Source: Saccharomycopsis malanga (Eukaryota; Ascomycota; Saccharomycetes; Ascoideales; Saccharomycopsidaceae). Taken from it: a stretch of 64,000 nt of DNA. Under the pieces are notes generated by a model. The model made no database searches. It was not told the DNA's origin and saw nothing but the letters and a program-made list of their open reading frames with translations. The stretch covers positions 1,426,001 through 1,490,000 of the forward strand of contig CP025321.1 in assembly GCA_004014935.1 (NCBI GenBank), given 5' to 3'. Shown one piece after another: positions 41,361-51,670 of this stretch. The number at the start of each line of letters is the position of its first letter. Position 1 is the first letter of the stretch. The translations under genes and the position numbers were made by a program.

Positions 41361-41902
41361 AGAAAGGATTTTGTCAAATTTTATCAAACGTTTTTCTCCT
41401 GAGAATTGGAGGTCAAATTTGGTGCCTTGCAAAATGAGTTGCCCCTTCGTAATGTCTCAAAAATTCCGCTTTCCGCCAGGGCCGTATTAGACAGCAGATC
41501 AATAACTTCTTCTATTTTCAATCGAGTATGAAAACACCAGTTATATATGGCTTTTCACAAATCATGTTGTAAAAGCAATTAAATGCTTCACAATACCTGC
41601 CACCAACGACTTTTGCCAAGAAAAAAGACAATACTATTGTAGTTTTACTTGGCATATTGTAATTTTGCATTTAGTAAAGTGCTAAAGTGCTCCTGGACCC
41701 ATAGAATAGGCGGGTGCACTTCCGTTTAAGTCTGTGATAAAAAAACGCCGAGCAAAAACGATTCAGCCATGGATTTGTTATAATTTCGTTGATAATAGAT
41801 TTCAAGAGCCTTACAATGCAATGGACGGCTCATTTTTAGTTTGCCAACTGCAAATGTTAACTTGAGGCATGTAAGTTATGCCAGAAACTTGTTTTTGAAT
41901 AC

Positions 41903-41911
41903 TATATAAAG
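41903..41911 (+). promoter_or_regulatory. TATA element of the aspartyl protease gene
   Basis: TATATAAAG about 115 bp upstream of the ATG at 42022, followed by an A/T-rich leader. Position and sequence fit a strong regulated yeast promoter. Confidence 0.55.
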
Positions 41912-42021
41912 AGTAAAACAATCCGTAAAAGACTGGAAATGTTTATATAATTTATATACATCAATCAATAGTATTGCTTATCAATAAATATAACAAATAA
42001 CATTAATTTGTACATTTCAAA

Positions 42022-43215
42022 ATGAAATTTTCCACCCATATTTTGCTATCTATTATTTCCGTTTTAACATCTGTTAATGCTGCTCCTGTTGGTTCTCAGC
42101 CTCCTCAAATAAACTTTGAAGTTATCAGATATGGTTCTGAAAACAATACCTTGGCTAGAGCCAACAGGTTTTCCCGCAAGGCTTCTGGCGCTGGGATTAC
42201 TGTTTCTTTAGAGAATGAATATTCGTTATATTTGGGTGACATTGAAATAGGAACTCCTGGCCAGAAGATTAAGGTGGATATTGACACTGGATCTTCCGAT
42301 TTGTGGGTTCCTGGTGCTGGAACCCAATCTACTGATGGCACTTATGACCACACCAAGTCGTCTACTTATGAGAAAGTCCAAGATGGTTTCCAAATAGGAT
42401 ATGGAGATGGCTCTTCTGCTTCTGGCGATTGGGCTAAAGAAACCATCAACATTGGAGGAGCAACGGTTAAGGGTTTAGAATTTGGAGATGCCACCACTCA
42501 AAATGTTGGCCAATCTATTCTTGGTGTGGGTTTTAAAGGCAACGAAGCTTCTGCCCAATCTAGCGATGCTTTTACTTATGACAACTTGCCTCTTCAGTTG
42601 AAAAATCAAGGAGTCATTAACAAAGCTGCTTATTCTTTGTATTTGAATTCAGCAGAGGCAACTTCTGGTAGCATTTTGTTTGGTGCTATTGACCAATCGA
42701 AATATTCTGGGGAATTGAAAACTTTGGACATCCAAAACATTGACGATTCAGGCTCTCAAACCGACCAAGCAGTGGCTTTTTTCGTCAATTTGGACAGCAT
42801 CACTGCTGGTGATAATCAGTTTGTCAGCCAATCTTATCCAGCTTTGTTGGACTCAGGCACCACCTTGATTTACGCCCCTCAACAGGTGGCCCAGACCATT
42901 GGTGAACAATATGGCCAATACGACCAACAAGTGGGAGGTTACACTATTGATTGTGACACCACTGGTGATGACTTTCAATTCTCTTTTGAAGATAAAACAA
43001 TCACAGTGCCTTTCAAAGATTTAATCTTCAACACCCAGGGCCAAAACGATGATGGCCAATGTATAATCGGTGTCCTAAGCTCTGGTTCTGATTATTACAT
43101 CCTCGGTGACGGTTTCTTAAGATCTGCCTACGTTTATTACAACATTGAGGACACCCAAATCGGTATTGCCCAAGCACAATACAACTCTGGGCCAAGTGAT
43201 ATTGTCTTGGCTTGA
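42022..43215 (+). CDS. secreted aspartyl protease (candidapepsin-like)
   Basis: 397-aa pepsin-family (A1) protease. Signal peptide residues 1-20 (KFSTHILLSIISVLTSVNA). Propeptide to about 53, ending with the basic pair RK rather than the usual KR. Catalytic Asp88 in DIDTGSSDLW and Asp about 277 in LLDSGTT, with flap YGDGSSASGDW. LILGDGFLRSAYVYY-like C-terminal block present. Only two cysteines are obvious (IDCDT, GQCIIG), so one disulfide. No GPI-anchor tail, so it should be released. Typical of Candida-type SAP genes. Strong TATA upstream suggests regulated, high expression. It is a likely paralogue of the 60-kb gene. Confidence 0.95.
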   Translation: MKFSTHILLSIISVLTSVNAAPVGSQPPQINFEVIRYGSENNTLARANRFSRKASGAGITVSLENEYSLYLGDIEIGTPGQKIKVDIDTGSSDLWVPGAGTQSTDGTYDHTKSSTYEKVQDGFQIGYGDGSSASGDWAKETINIGGATVKGLEFGDATTQNVGQSILGVGFKGNEASAQSSDAFTYDNLPLQLKNQGVINKAAYSLYLNSAEATSGSILFGAIDQSKYSGELKTLDIQNIDDSGSQTDQAVAFFVNLDSITAGDNQFVSQSYPALLDSGTTLIYAPQQVAQTIGEQYGQYDQQVGGYTIDCDTTGDDFQFSFEDKTITVPFKDLIFNTQGQNDDGQCIIGVLSSGSDYYILGDGFLRSAYVYYNIEDTQIGIAQAQYNSGPSDIVLA

Positions 43216-43965
43216 TAATTGATTTATCAGCGATTTATCAGCGATATTCAGTTCTTCCCTTTACTACCATTGCTTCAAGTGGTATTGTTTACTCATATTT
43301 TCAATCTTACGTATTAATATTTGTCTAAATGTCTTTGTAAATGTTATTATGATTCCAACTTATTCGTAATTGTTAAAATAAGCTATATAGAGTATTTTAG
43401 GGTAAGCCCAATGTAGCGGATTTACCATTATGTCATTAAATGGACTTGGATCAATTATTCAAATATTTCCAATATGCTGCTGGGCAGGAAAGTAAGCATT
43501 TAATGGTCTAGGTCGTGTTTTAAACAGTTACTCTTGCCTGTGTACTCATGTTCAGCATCAGGTAAAATATATTCTTGACGAGAATCGAACTGGTGTTCCT
43601 TTTAGGTCTTTTTCTCTTCTCCAAGAGCACTAACCACTGAGCCATCGGAACCAGTGGCATGTGTACATGTTCCTCGGAAAGAATATATGAATGCTACGCA
43701 AAACTGTCCAACTTTCTTAACATCACTGTCATGCAATTCCCGCTGGAATCCTGATAATCACTACTTGAAATAATTGTCTGGCCTTACAATCAATAATTAA
43801 CTTGATTTGTTAAGAAGAATACACCTGTAGAACTCATGAAATATGCTGCACAGTCATGCAGTCAAACGCTCAGCCATGCAAGTCTTTCGAAAAGGATAAT
43901 GAAGGTAGGCATCATCAGCAATCATGGAAATTTTTCAGACCTAAATAGTTGATCTTCGAATATCA
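43216..43965. other. intergenic after aspartyl protease
   Basis: Contains the direct repeat GATTTATCAGC (43221/43232) and a minus-strand family A copy. Several ATGCA words (CAGTCATGCAGTCAAACGCT, CAGCCATGCAAGTC near 43855-43885) precede the next gene. Confidence 0.5.
43503..43660 (-). mobile_element. family A SINE, long form, 3' end missing
   Basis: Body GTCGTGTTTTAAACAGTTAC, CATGTTCAGCATCAGG, B-box area CGAGAATCGAACTGGTGTTC, head CCAAGAGCACTAACCACTGA and CCAGTGGC. Very like 38963-39341 in its body variants, so the two form a subgroup. Confidence 0.83.
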
Positions 43966-44667
43966 ATGAACAGACACAATAGCATTGCAATGTCCTATAA
44001 ACCAGTATCTTATACGATCAAAATTTTTGGTTTAAACGTCAAGGATTTGACTTTTTCTGGAAGGATTATTATTGAATTCGAAACTACAGACGATGAGAAT
44101 TCTTTGGATTCCATACCAGTGAATATCAATACAGAAAAGCTGGAAATCTTGGAAATCAAAATTCAGTCTCATTATACAAAGACGGAATCCGAAATTGCTA
44201 TTGAAAAATGCGAGGTAGCTGCTGAACAAAGTAGAATTATTGTCAAATTACAAGAGAAATTGATGCCTAATGTAAAAAAGAATTTTATGGATATTTACTT
44301 CAAAAGTAAAATTAATGACTCAAGTGTATCCGACAATGCCTATGGTGTTTACCAGATTGCCTCGGTGACCGATAAGCTGCCAGGAACTGTGTTGGGAGCA
44401 GACTTTTCTAAAGACTCTAATATTATCCCAAACATTTCCCACAATGAGAACGTAGACATCAGCTTATCTTTAAGTGTTCCTGAACATTGGGCTGTAGCAT
44501 CTAACGGCCCAATTGTTGACTCAAAGTCTGTGGCTTTTGATGGTAAAAAAGGTGCTGAACATTTGTCCGAAAAACTAGCCTCCGACGTTTCAGAATTGAA
44601 AGAGGTAAAATTTGATACTGTTAACATTAAATTGTCCGATTTGCAATGGACTGCACTTATCAAATAA
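43966..44667 (+). CDS. orphan M1-aminopeptidase N-terminal-domain-like protein
   Basis: 233 aa. SYTIKIFGLNVKDLTFSGRI, IIIEFETTDDENSLDSIPVN and INTEKLEILEIKI follow the pattern of the N-terminal beta domain of M1 aminopeptidases (Aap1/Ape2). The later SLSVPEHWAVASNGPIV resembles the strand before the catalytic domain. The GAMEN and HExxH zinc motifs are not present, and the frame ends shortly after. It may be a shortened paralogue, a domain with a new use, or a remnant. The frame is open over its full length and has ordinary codons. Start could also be Met9 (MSYKPVSY). No signal peptide. Assignment is tentative. Confidence 0.6.
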   Translation: MNRHNSIAMSYKPVSYTIKIFGLNVKDLTFSGRIIIEFETTDDENSLDSIPVNINTEKLEILEIKIQSHYTKTESEIAIEKCEVAAEQSRIIVKLQEKLMPNVKKNFMDIYFKSKINDSSVSDNAYGVYQIASVTDKLPGTVLGADFSKDSNIIPNISHNENVDISLSLSVPEHWAVASNGPIVDSKSVAFDGKKGAEHLSEKLASDVSELKEVKFDTVNIKLSDLQWTALIK

Positions 44668-45973
44668 GCTGGTTGTTGGTTTTTGCTTGATTATTGAGTC
44701 ATTCTTTAATGAGTAGTCTAATTATTTCAATACAATGATTGCTTCTATTAATTATATAGTCTAATTATTTCAGTATAGTGGTTGCTTCTATCAAAACAAT
44801 TGCTGCTTCTTTCTTTCTTTTTTTTATTTTTTTATTACTCCATGTTGGGAATACATAGCGAGTATTTACAAAACTGTTATCTATTGGGCTATAAGACATT
44901 ATTATGTTGGGTAGGCATCAATAGTCTCGTGCATTTTGTTGTTTCAGAAACAAATCCACCTGTAGCTTTTTTAAACTATTTAACTTTAAAGCTCACTCAG
45001 GCAGCCACAAAAAAGGCTTACAATCTTTCATTTTGAAAAATTATCTCATGTTTCTAATTAGAACTAAGCCCTACTTGGCATCAAATTTTTTACACTAAAA
45101 ACACGTTTTTTGGCCTGTATGTATGGGTTTTCATGGATTTTTCCAGATAGCCCAAAAACTGACAGCTCCGTTTTCTTAGTCATGCCTTGAAACCACACTT
45201 AGGGCTAATATAGTATAAGAAATTCAATTTACATATAGTAAAGAAATGCTAGCTCATAATTACTGTATAAATATCAGGCCGGGTAATCACCTCTAAAGCA
45301 ACTTGGCTCAGTTGGATATGTTATGTGCCATGTTACAAAATCACTTGCTCAAAAATTTGTAATGTACAAGTTCAATTCCTATTGAGGCAAATTAGAGAAT
45401 TGTAACATCATGTTTTTACCATTTATTTCACAATTATTCTTGGTTGGTGGTATTATTAGTACTTTTTTGGTAATGTGCCAATGTATTTTTTTACCTACTT
45501 TTGTGAGTATTTTGCGTGAAACCGTGAAAAGTATTGAATTTGCAAATCATACGAAATATGGATTATATTAATCTACCTTTGAATCCTTTAAACATGACAT
45601 GTTTGCAAACAAAATACAGTTTCAGCAAGTCTGTAGCACTATATTTATTTGTAAAGCTGATTCAATAGGGCTGATAGTTGTTTTTTTGTTTGTCTCCTCT
45701 ATTTTTTGTATTCAGTCTACACGTCTAAAAATCATTTTCAACTACTTATTATTTATATTTTCTGATTTAATGAGTAAAATATTCATTGAAAACTAGTAAA
45801 TATCAGGAAAACTCGCTTAATAATAACAGCTAACATACTATAAAATGAACAATTCCGGCAGTCCCATTATGATAACTTTTGAAAAAATCGGAATCACGGA
45901 GTCGAAATGAAAAAAAAGTCTACTTTGACTGAAAAGTCCATATAACTTTACTTTACCCAACATTTTCAGTCTC
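44668..45973. other. intergenic with a short repeat and a tRNA-like remnant
   Basis: 44714-44799 is a 43-bp duplication (TAGTCTAATTATTTCA, then GATTGCTTCTAT or GGTTGCTTCTAT). At 45303-45400 lies a tRNA-like segment. The rest is AT-rich; short ORFs are Phe/Leu runs without support. Confidence 0.5.
45303..45400 (+). repeat. tRNA-like remnant or unrelated SINE head
   Basis: A box AACTTGGCTCAGTTGG and B-box-like AAGTTCAATTCCTATTG about 70 bp apart. The stems do not pair as a tRNA should. Distinct from family A by lack of the purine-rich head block. Confidence 0.45.
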
Positions 45974-46777
45974 ATGTTCAGTATAAAGCCGGTAGCACTT
46001 TTGATTGACCATGCGGTCAACAGTTATATATATACAAACTATTTTATCTATCCGTATATTGTGAGTTTCATTGTAGGGGCTCTACTTTCTACTATATTTG
46101 GTATTGAGAATAACGATCCTTTTATTCACGGTAAAACAGACACGCCGAGTTTTATACTTGATCCGAACAATATTCTAAACGTTGTTTTCGCAAACCACGT
46201 TTTGTTCTGGTACCTGGCATACTTCTGGCTACTTGTAGGCTTGCAAATATATATGACCCCACGTGTTGATGACTGGGGAAGAGATAATAACGAAGAAGCA
46301 GAAGTCTTTGAGAGTTTAGATTTGTTTCCTGCCAAAATTATAAAGGTATTTAGTTGGAATTTTGCCAGATTCACTGTAATAGTTGCCAGTTGGACCGGTT
46401 TGTTTGGCTGGTTCTTTGGAGCCAGTATCACAGAGAAAATCGCCACTTTTACTGGTATCAACATTTCGGGCCATTCCATGGTACTATCTTCTGCCAGCAT
46501 GTCTTTACTTTTTGAAATAAAACTCTTTACAAAAGATTTGAAAAAGTCTTTTGCTGAAACTTCTTTTATGTATGATAATTTAGTTGGACTTGGAAACCAG
46601 GAGACGCCGTTATTGAAAGGCTTCTATTTGCTTCTCTTGGGAATCTTGTCAACTGTTTTTGTCTGGTTTTTGCTCTTTTCCACAACCGCAGTGTTCTTCC
46701 ATACTGTGTTGGAAAAATTCATAGGCTTGACAGCCTCATATGTGCTTATTTTCATAGTGTATCTAGCAAAACATTGA
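45974..46777 (+). CDS. YFT2: FIT-family protein (Yft2/Scs3), lipid droplet and ER lipid homeostasis
   Basis: 267-aa ER membrane protein with about six hydrophobic segments (YIVSFIVGALLSTIF, VLFWYLAYFWLLVGLQIY, FTVIVASWTGLFGWFFGA, LKGFYLLLLGILSTVFVWFL and others). The two catalytic histidines of the FIT2 acyl-CoA diphosphatase fold are visible: ISGHSMVLSSASMSLLFEIK (about His167) and FFHTVLEKFIGLTASY (about His242). FIT proteins hydrolyse acyl-CoA in the ER and affect phospholipid balance and lipid-droplet budding. Yeast has two, Scs3 and Yft2; I cannot tell which. ATG at 45974, single exon. Confidence 0.88.
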   Translation: MFSIKPVALLIDHAVNSYIYTNYFIYPYIVSFIVGALLSTIFGIENNDPFIHGKTDTPSFILDPNNILNVVFANHVLFWYLAYFWLLVGLQIYMTPRVDDWGRDNNEEAEVFESLDLFPAKIIKVFSWNFARFTVIVASWTGLFGWFFGASITEKIATFTGINISGHSMVLSSASMSLLFEIKLFTKDLKKSFAETSFMYDNLVGLGNQETPLLKGFYLLLLGILSTVFVWFLLFSTTAVFFHTVLEKFIGLTASYVLIFIVYLAKH

Positions 46778-47532
46778 TTAATTGTAATCTCAATGAAAAA
46801 TATTTCTGTACAATCAATTGTTGGAATACTGGATCGCCGTCGGTAGACTTTGGATTTTGAATATGTTTCTCTTCGATAGAATGGTAAATAGGAAGAACAA
46901 ATCTGGTAAAGAAAAGAGAAAATATCTCATGTATCTAACGTAATGTATTATAATAGTTTATTACCCAGAGAATATGAGAGTCTCTACAACGTTGCAAAAG
47001 AACAAAAGAACCGGTAGAAACGATGAGAATATGATGACTTTTACAAACTATTGATATTACTAATCAATTGAATAAATATCCAAACGGGCAGCTCTAACCT
47101 GCGCTGCTCAGGGAGAGCATAGAATAATTGGGATTAATGAAAGCTGAAAAATGCTTATATTTGCAAGCCAAAGGCTCTATTATACATAAATTCTACTTCC
47201 ATATTAGGCAGGTTTTGAATATTTGGGGTGTCACACCCTGAGTTCCAGTGCGGGTAACGGCGTGATCGCAGAATTATGCAAGAGTCATACGGGGCCAATA
47301 GAATATACATGTTGTTTATATAGAAAATACACGTACTATTTTGCGTATTTTACGCTACGAATCCATATGTCTAGTCTACAATTGTAAACATATTGCCACA
47401 TTGTAATCATATAGAACCAGGATCAGGTATCCGTCCTTCCGGTCCGGTGCTCCGGCAGTAGCGGTACCGGCGTGATCCGTCGCGGTTTCCTAATTCTGAC
47501 GATCCTGTTCTGGTCAAATTGAATTGGATATA
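46778..47532. other. intergenic YFT2 - RMND1-like gene
   Basis: No repeat family member or gene recognised. The last 100 bp is GC-richer, with CCGGTCCGGTGCTCCGGCAG and GCGGTACCGGCGTGATCCG (47435-47480), containing CCGG/CGG words of the kind bound by Zn2Cys6 factors. TGCGGGTAACGGCGTGATCG at 47250 repeats the GGCGTGATC word. Confidence 0.4.
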
Positions 47533-48810
47533 ATGGTATTTGGATCAGATAAACTGAGATATAGGAATAATAACTGTATTATAAATCGAGGAGATATGAG
47601 TTGTTGGGCGATTTTACGGAATACAAAGGCGCGGTTTTCGATTTGGCCAAACTCGGGCAGAATCGGGCATTTTCCGAGGGAGATCAAGTTGAGTCAAATT
47701 TGTCAACGAAATTATTCAGTAAAAAGCAGTAAACCAGTGGTAAACGACGTCACTGTTGGATCCGGTATACAAACGGGCAAATTGCCGAGGGCGGCGAACA
47801 TCACGCCGACCAAGGTTTTGCGTAGAAGTGCCCAGGCGAAGAATAAAGCAGCTTGGAAGTATCAGGCTTCGCAGCTTTTGCCGTGCACGACAATCACAAG
47901 TTGTGAGGCCTATGACTTGCCCAAGGTGATTGAGGTGCTCCATTCCAAAGGGTTCAAGGACGCATGCTTCCTCATACCCCAGGAGGCAGTGCATTTGACG
48001 TATCCCAGCTTTGAAAAGCTGGGCAGCAGCCGGAGCAGTCTCAGTCACGACATCATGGTGCTTGTGAACGGGTCTGTGGTGGGATGGGGCTTTGAAGAAG
48101 CGTTTTTGAAGAAGGAGTTTCTACCGTTGGTCGGCGAGGCGCAAATAAACCCGTACAATATGGTGGAGAGCGACGAAATAGACTATGTAGAGCGTAAGAC
48201 GTACAGTAGCGAGACAGGACAGGAGCTGTTCACCGGGGAAAGCGGAATGGACAACGACATCATGGTGATTGACGCAGACACCACCAGCGAGCGGCTTCTC
48301 GACAAGGCGGCGTTCTCGTTTGGGCTTGCCAGGTCGACCAGATTGGCGATTCTCGAAACCCAGTTGGAAAACTGCATTGCCGAGACAAAACAGAACACCC
48401 TCACGTTTTCCAAGGGCATCACCCGTAGAAACAAGTCGCAGCAGCACGCAGAGACGTTGAAAATGATCGGAAAGTTGCTTCTTATCAGAGGCCAGCTCAA
48501 TTTGTACTCGGAGCTCATAGAAACCCCAGACTTGTACTGGTCCGAGCCTACCTTGGAGGATTTGTACAAGAAGATCTCCAAAAACTTGGATATTGTTCCT
48601 CGTATTGGGATTTTGAATAAAAAGTTGGACTATGCCACTGAAGAATGCCGCATTCTACTATCCACCTTGAACGACGCCAAGGCGTCTCAATTGGAGTTGA
48701 TTATCATTTATTTGATCATGATCGAGGTCTGCTTTGAAATCTACCACTTTTACGAGAGATATTGGCTTGATAGAAACGTTTTGGCGAGCGAAACTGCCCA
48801 CAGTAGTTAG
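47533..48810 (+). CDS. MRX10: mitochondrial RMND1/Mrx10-like protein (DUF155)
   Basis: 425 aa from the first ATG. The second ATG (47596) starts MSCWAILRNTKARFSIWPNS with RNYS shortly after, a better matrix-targeting presequence, so that start is plausible. The DUF155 domain covers about 100-395: ASQLLPCTTITSCEAYDLPK, DIMVLVNGSVVGWGFEEAFL, AFSFGLARSTRLAILETQLE, ITRRNKSQQHAETLKMIGKL, LYSELIETPDLYWSEPTLED and LNKKLDYATEECRILLSTLN. A C-terminal hydrophobic helix LELIIIYLIMIEVCFEIYHF anchors it in the inner membrane. Yeast YDR282C (Mrx10) and human RMND1 support mitochondrial translation. Several CTG codons fall in non-conserved places (for example EKLGSSRSS). Confidence 0.92.
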   Translation: MVFGSDKLRYRNNNCIINRGDMSCWAILRNTKARFSIWPNSGRIGHFPREIKLSQICQRNYSVKSSKPVVNDVTVGSGIQTGKLPRAANITPTKVLRRSAQAKNKAAWKYQASQLLPCTTITSCEAYDLPKVIEVLHSKGFKDACFLIPQEAVHLTYPSFEKLGSSRSSLSHDIMVLVNGSVVGWGFEEAFLKKEFLPLVGEAQINPYNMVESDEIDYVERKTYSSETGQELFTGESGMDNDIMVIDADTTSERLLDKAAFSFGLARSTRLAILETQLENCIAETKQNTLTFSKGITRRNKSQQHAETLKMIGKLLLIRGQLNLYSELIETPDLYWSEPTLEDLYKKISKNLDIVPRIGILNKKLDYATEECRILLSTLNDAKASQLELIIIYLIMIEVCFEIYHFYERYWLDRNVLASETAHSS

Positions 48811-48849
48811 GCCGTATTGCTTAGTAGTTTGTGATATCATTCTTGAGTA

Positions 48850-48905
48850 GATTATTATTAGCAGGATGTTATTGGTTTTACGAGTCCTTACATGTATAAT
48901 ATTAT
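48850..48905 (+). repeat. family A SINE 3' fragment
   Basis: TAGCAGGATGTTATTGGTTT and ACGAGTCCTTACATG closely resemble 49005-49045 of the next copy, then (ATT)n. It is a partial duplicate of that copy's middle. Confidence 0.6.
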
Positions 48906-48921
48906 TATTATATTTGACAGT

Positions 48922-49100
48922 ACCACTGGGCCATTTGGCTCAGTGGGCAGTGCTCTCGAAGAAGAGAAAATTGCCTAAAAAATTCAAGGATGAGTCGATT
49001 ATGATTAGCAGAATGTTATTGGTTTTGCGAGTCCTTTAGACATGGTGTGTATATACGGAACTGATATGTACTGGGCTTGAAATATATGATATTATTATTT
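48922..49100 (+). mobile_element. family A SINE, short form, complete
   Basis: Head CCACTGGGCCATTTGGCTCA, CTCGAAGAAGAGAAAATTGC, short-form junction AAGGATGAGTCGATTATG, TTATTGGTTTTGCGAGTCCT, GTGTATATACGGAACTGATA and GTACTGGGCTTGAAATATAT plus (ATT)n. Confidence 0.87.
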
Positions 49101-49184
49101 ATACTGATCTCATCGACAAACTAATAAAAGGCGCAATATCTCTAGTAAATTACCAAATAATCCTTTCATTTCTGCTTCTGTATA

Positions 49185-49990
49185 TTTGGCAAAAATTGGG
49201 CATATTAAAAACATACTCTTGAAAAGTATAGATATATCTCTTTTCAACAGAAATATGTCTATATCTTACTATTTCCAGGTGGCCCAGTTGGTTAGGCCAT
49301 GCGCCACACAAAATACTGCAGAATAGTGCAGAATCGTGCAGAAAAACAAGTGTGGCGTTCCTCACTTGGGGTTTTGGTACTCGATTCGCGCTGTTGACGT
49401 TTTGGAGTAATCATCGAACATTTTATTGAATTAAATCTATGCTATCATGGTTAATTTGTTTTGCAAAGGCATAATCCAACATCCTAAGTTCGTTTGCCAT
49501 TTATAGTACTATTTATATTAAAAAAAGACTATATTTCCGAATAAATATTTGATAAAACGGAAAATTGCCTATTTTGAGAAAAAGTTTATTATTTTAACTC
49601 ATATTCAAGCGTCTTTACAGCAAACTAAACCATACAAAAGTTGTTTTTTTATACTTTGTATAATCCAGAGCTTTGTATTATGTACTTTGTTTTGGAGATT
49701 TGGCTTTTATAAATTATTTAGTAGTGAGAATGTATCAATTTGTTGAAAATAACATATAATTTGTCTAAAATTGTATTTTTCATTTCTCAGAGAGCTTCCT
49801 TTTATTTTTTTAATATAATTCCATAGTTTTTAATTGTTCCCAGTAATATTTGTAATCCTTCCAGTGCTTTAATGAGCTATTATCCCAAAGAAACGCTTCT
49901 CTCAAGAACTACAAAAGATATAGTTTATTATAGGTTCTTGGAGGATGTTAAATCTGATAATAATTATTGTATATTGTCCAACTAGTATAT
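49185..49990 (+). repeat. family B repeat, shortened at both ends
   Basis: Core at about 49277-49415 (GTGGCCCAGTTGGTTAGGCC, GCGCCACAC/GTGTGGCG, CTCGATTCGCGCTGTTGACG) is near-identical to other copies, while the AT-rich tail has drifted much more. Lacks the left 200 bp. Confidence 0.78.
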
Positions 49991-50045
49991 TTCCATTATT
50001 ATTGGTTTACCAGTGAGCCATTATTATTGATTTTTTAATAAAATT

Positions 50046-50195
50046 ACCGCTGGACGATGGCTCAGTTGTTGGTGCTCTGGGAGAAGATTATGATTGACAG
50101 GACATTGTTGAGTTTCAGCAAGCCCCTTTAAACATGACGTATATACGAAACTGATAGGTACTGGCTTGAAATATACAATAATAATATTATTATAG
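50046..50195 (+). mobile_element. family A SINE, short form
   Basis: Head ACCGCTGGACGATGGCTCAG, GCTCTGGGAGAAGATTATGA (most of the head-body junction lost), TTCAGCAAGCCCCTTTAAAC, CGTATATACGAAACTGATAG and tail ATTATTATAG. Confidence 0.78.
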
Positions 50196-50802
50196 ATAAA
50201 TACAAATTAATAAGCGAAACAAATATATAATTATTTAGCTTTTTCAAACAATTAATGCAAAGGCTTGACAGTTAAGCAACAATACTACAAACTCCTCATT
50301 TTTTGAATATTATGCTTCTATAAAGTGGTCAAAGAAATAACATAATGTTTCCCAATTGATTTTATATGATATCCTTATTATTATTATGAAATCATATATT
50401 CTTATTATTATTATGAAATTACAATTATCAGGATTAAATTTCATAATAAATAAGATGAACGGAACTGATATAAATAAGATGACCATGCAATAATTCTAAT
50501 TCAGTAAGCCAGATTTGGGCAAGATCATAATTTGAAAAAGAGGTTCTTTGATTGAAAAACTGTTCAACGAACAAAGTTACTTGAAGATTAATGCACCTGG
50601 GTATCTAGCTCAAAAATGGCTGGTTAATCGCTTTAAAAGCCTAAGAAAGAAGAGTACTGTCGAATGATCGGTTCATACAATACTAGTTGGAAATTAGTAA
50701 ACATACCTTATGAATCAAAAATTACTAAATATACGCTATTGATTGAAAATTAATAAATATACACATTTACAATTAAAAATCACATTGTTGGCTTAAATAA
50801 CC

Positions 50803-50939
50803 AACTATACGCGTCATCTCTAAAGAAAATTGGTAAAACCCGATCATATCCTTTTGGTCATAGTTGACTCCCCCCGTGTTTCTGTTAGGTCTTTCTCTCT
50901 TCTTTGACAGCACTGGCCACTGAGCCATCGCCCAGTGGT
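50803..50939 (-). mobile_element. family A SINE, short form
   Basis: Plus-strand TATACGCGTCATCTCTAAAG, AAATTGGTAAAACCCGATCA, CCCGTGTTTCTGTTAGGTCT, CAGCACTGGCCACTGAGCCA and TCGCCCAGTGG. The 3' terminus is missing. Confidence 0.8.
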
Positions 50940-51616
50940 AATTTCATAATAGTTTTGATAATAATATTAGCGACCTAGTTATGAGCAAACTCTCATTAAA
51001 GTTCAGCCTTTTGCTGGAAAAGAATGGCAAAGATAACCTTGCAAGCTTTCTAGCTGTATTGTTCAAATTGCTATCCCTGTAGACATTCAAAAAAGAACAG
51101 AAAAAACACCACCTTCCTCAAATACTAACAGAGAATAGCCAACTACATGGGCTATCAGACAGGTTGTAAAATGCAGTTCAATGAGATAACTGCCTAAGCA
51201 ATAAGACAGAAATGGTCAGTTTACTCATCCAAAGTATATACACTTTTTAAACACTTTTGTATGGTAAACTTGGTAGAATACATGTTATTTCACATCTCGT
51301 AAAGTAAACCACCGAGTTTCCGTATCCCAGTTTGGATGTCTCTTCGCACCCACATTCTTCTTGACCGACAAATCAGGAAGGCGACTTTTGTATATACACT
51401 GTCCAAGTTGAATATCAGAAAAGTTGACACATTTTACCAACCATATTTACAACCTCTTGGCATTGTTACCAAGTTTTTAAGATAAACAGCAAACAACGCG
51501 TGCTTGTTATTTGTCTCACATTAATTAATGAAAACATACATCTCTTTTATTAATTTGTCATAATAAAAAAAAAATACTCTAAGCTGTGTCGTGCCAAGTC
51601 AGGCGTCAAGTCACCG

Positions 51617-51670
51617 GTAAAACCGACCTACCGGTTTTGGCGGTTAGTACCGACCTACCGGTTTTACCAT
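51617..51670. repeat. nested inverted/direct repeat CCGACCTACCGGTTTT
   Basis: CCGACCTACCGGTTTT occurs twice (about 51621 and 51649). Each has CGGTTTT; the first pairs with AAAACCG just upstream as a 7-bp stem, and GGTAAAACCG pairs with CGGTTTTACC across both copies as a 10-bp stem. Confidence 0.8.

Larger units (their letters stand above)
40636..42021. other. intergenic CMS1 - aspartyl protease
   Basis: Contains a duplicated segment carrying a family A SINE (see below). From 41375 to 41900 no repeat or gene was recognised. The protease promoter with a TATA element lies at the right. Confidence 0.55.

Noticed and set aside
44782-45036. 84-codon Leu/Phe-rich ORF
   Set aside because: Composition-driven hydrophobic run in AT-rich DNA with a T-tract; no family pattern.
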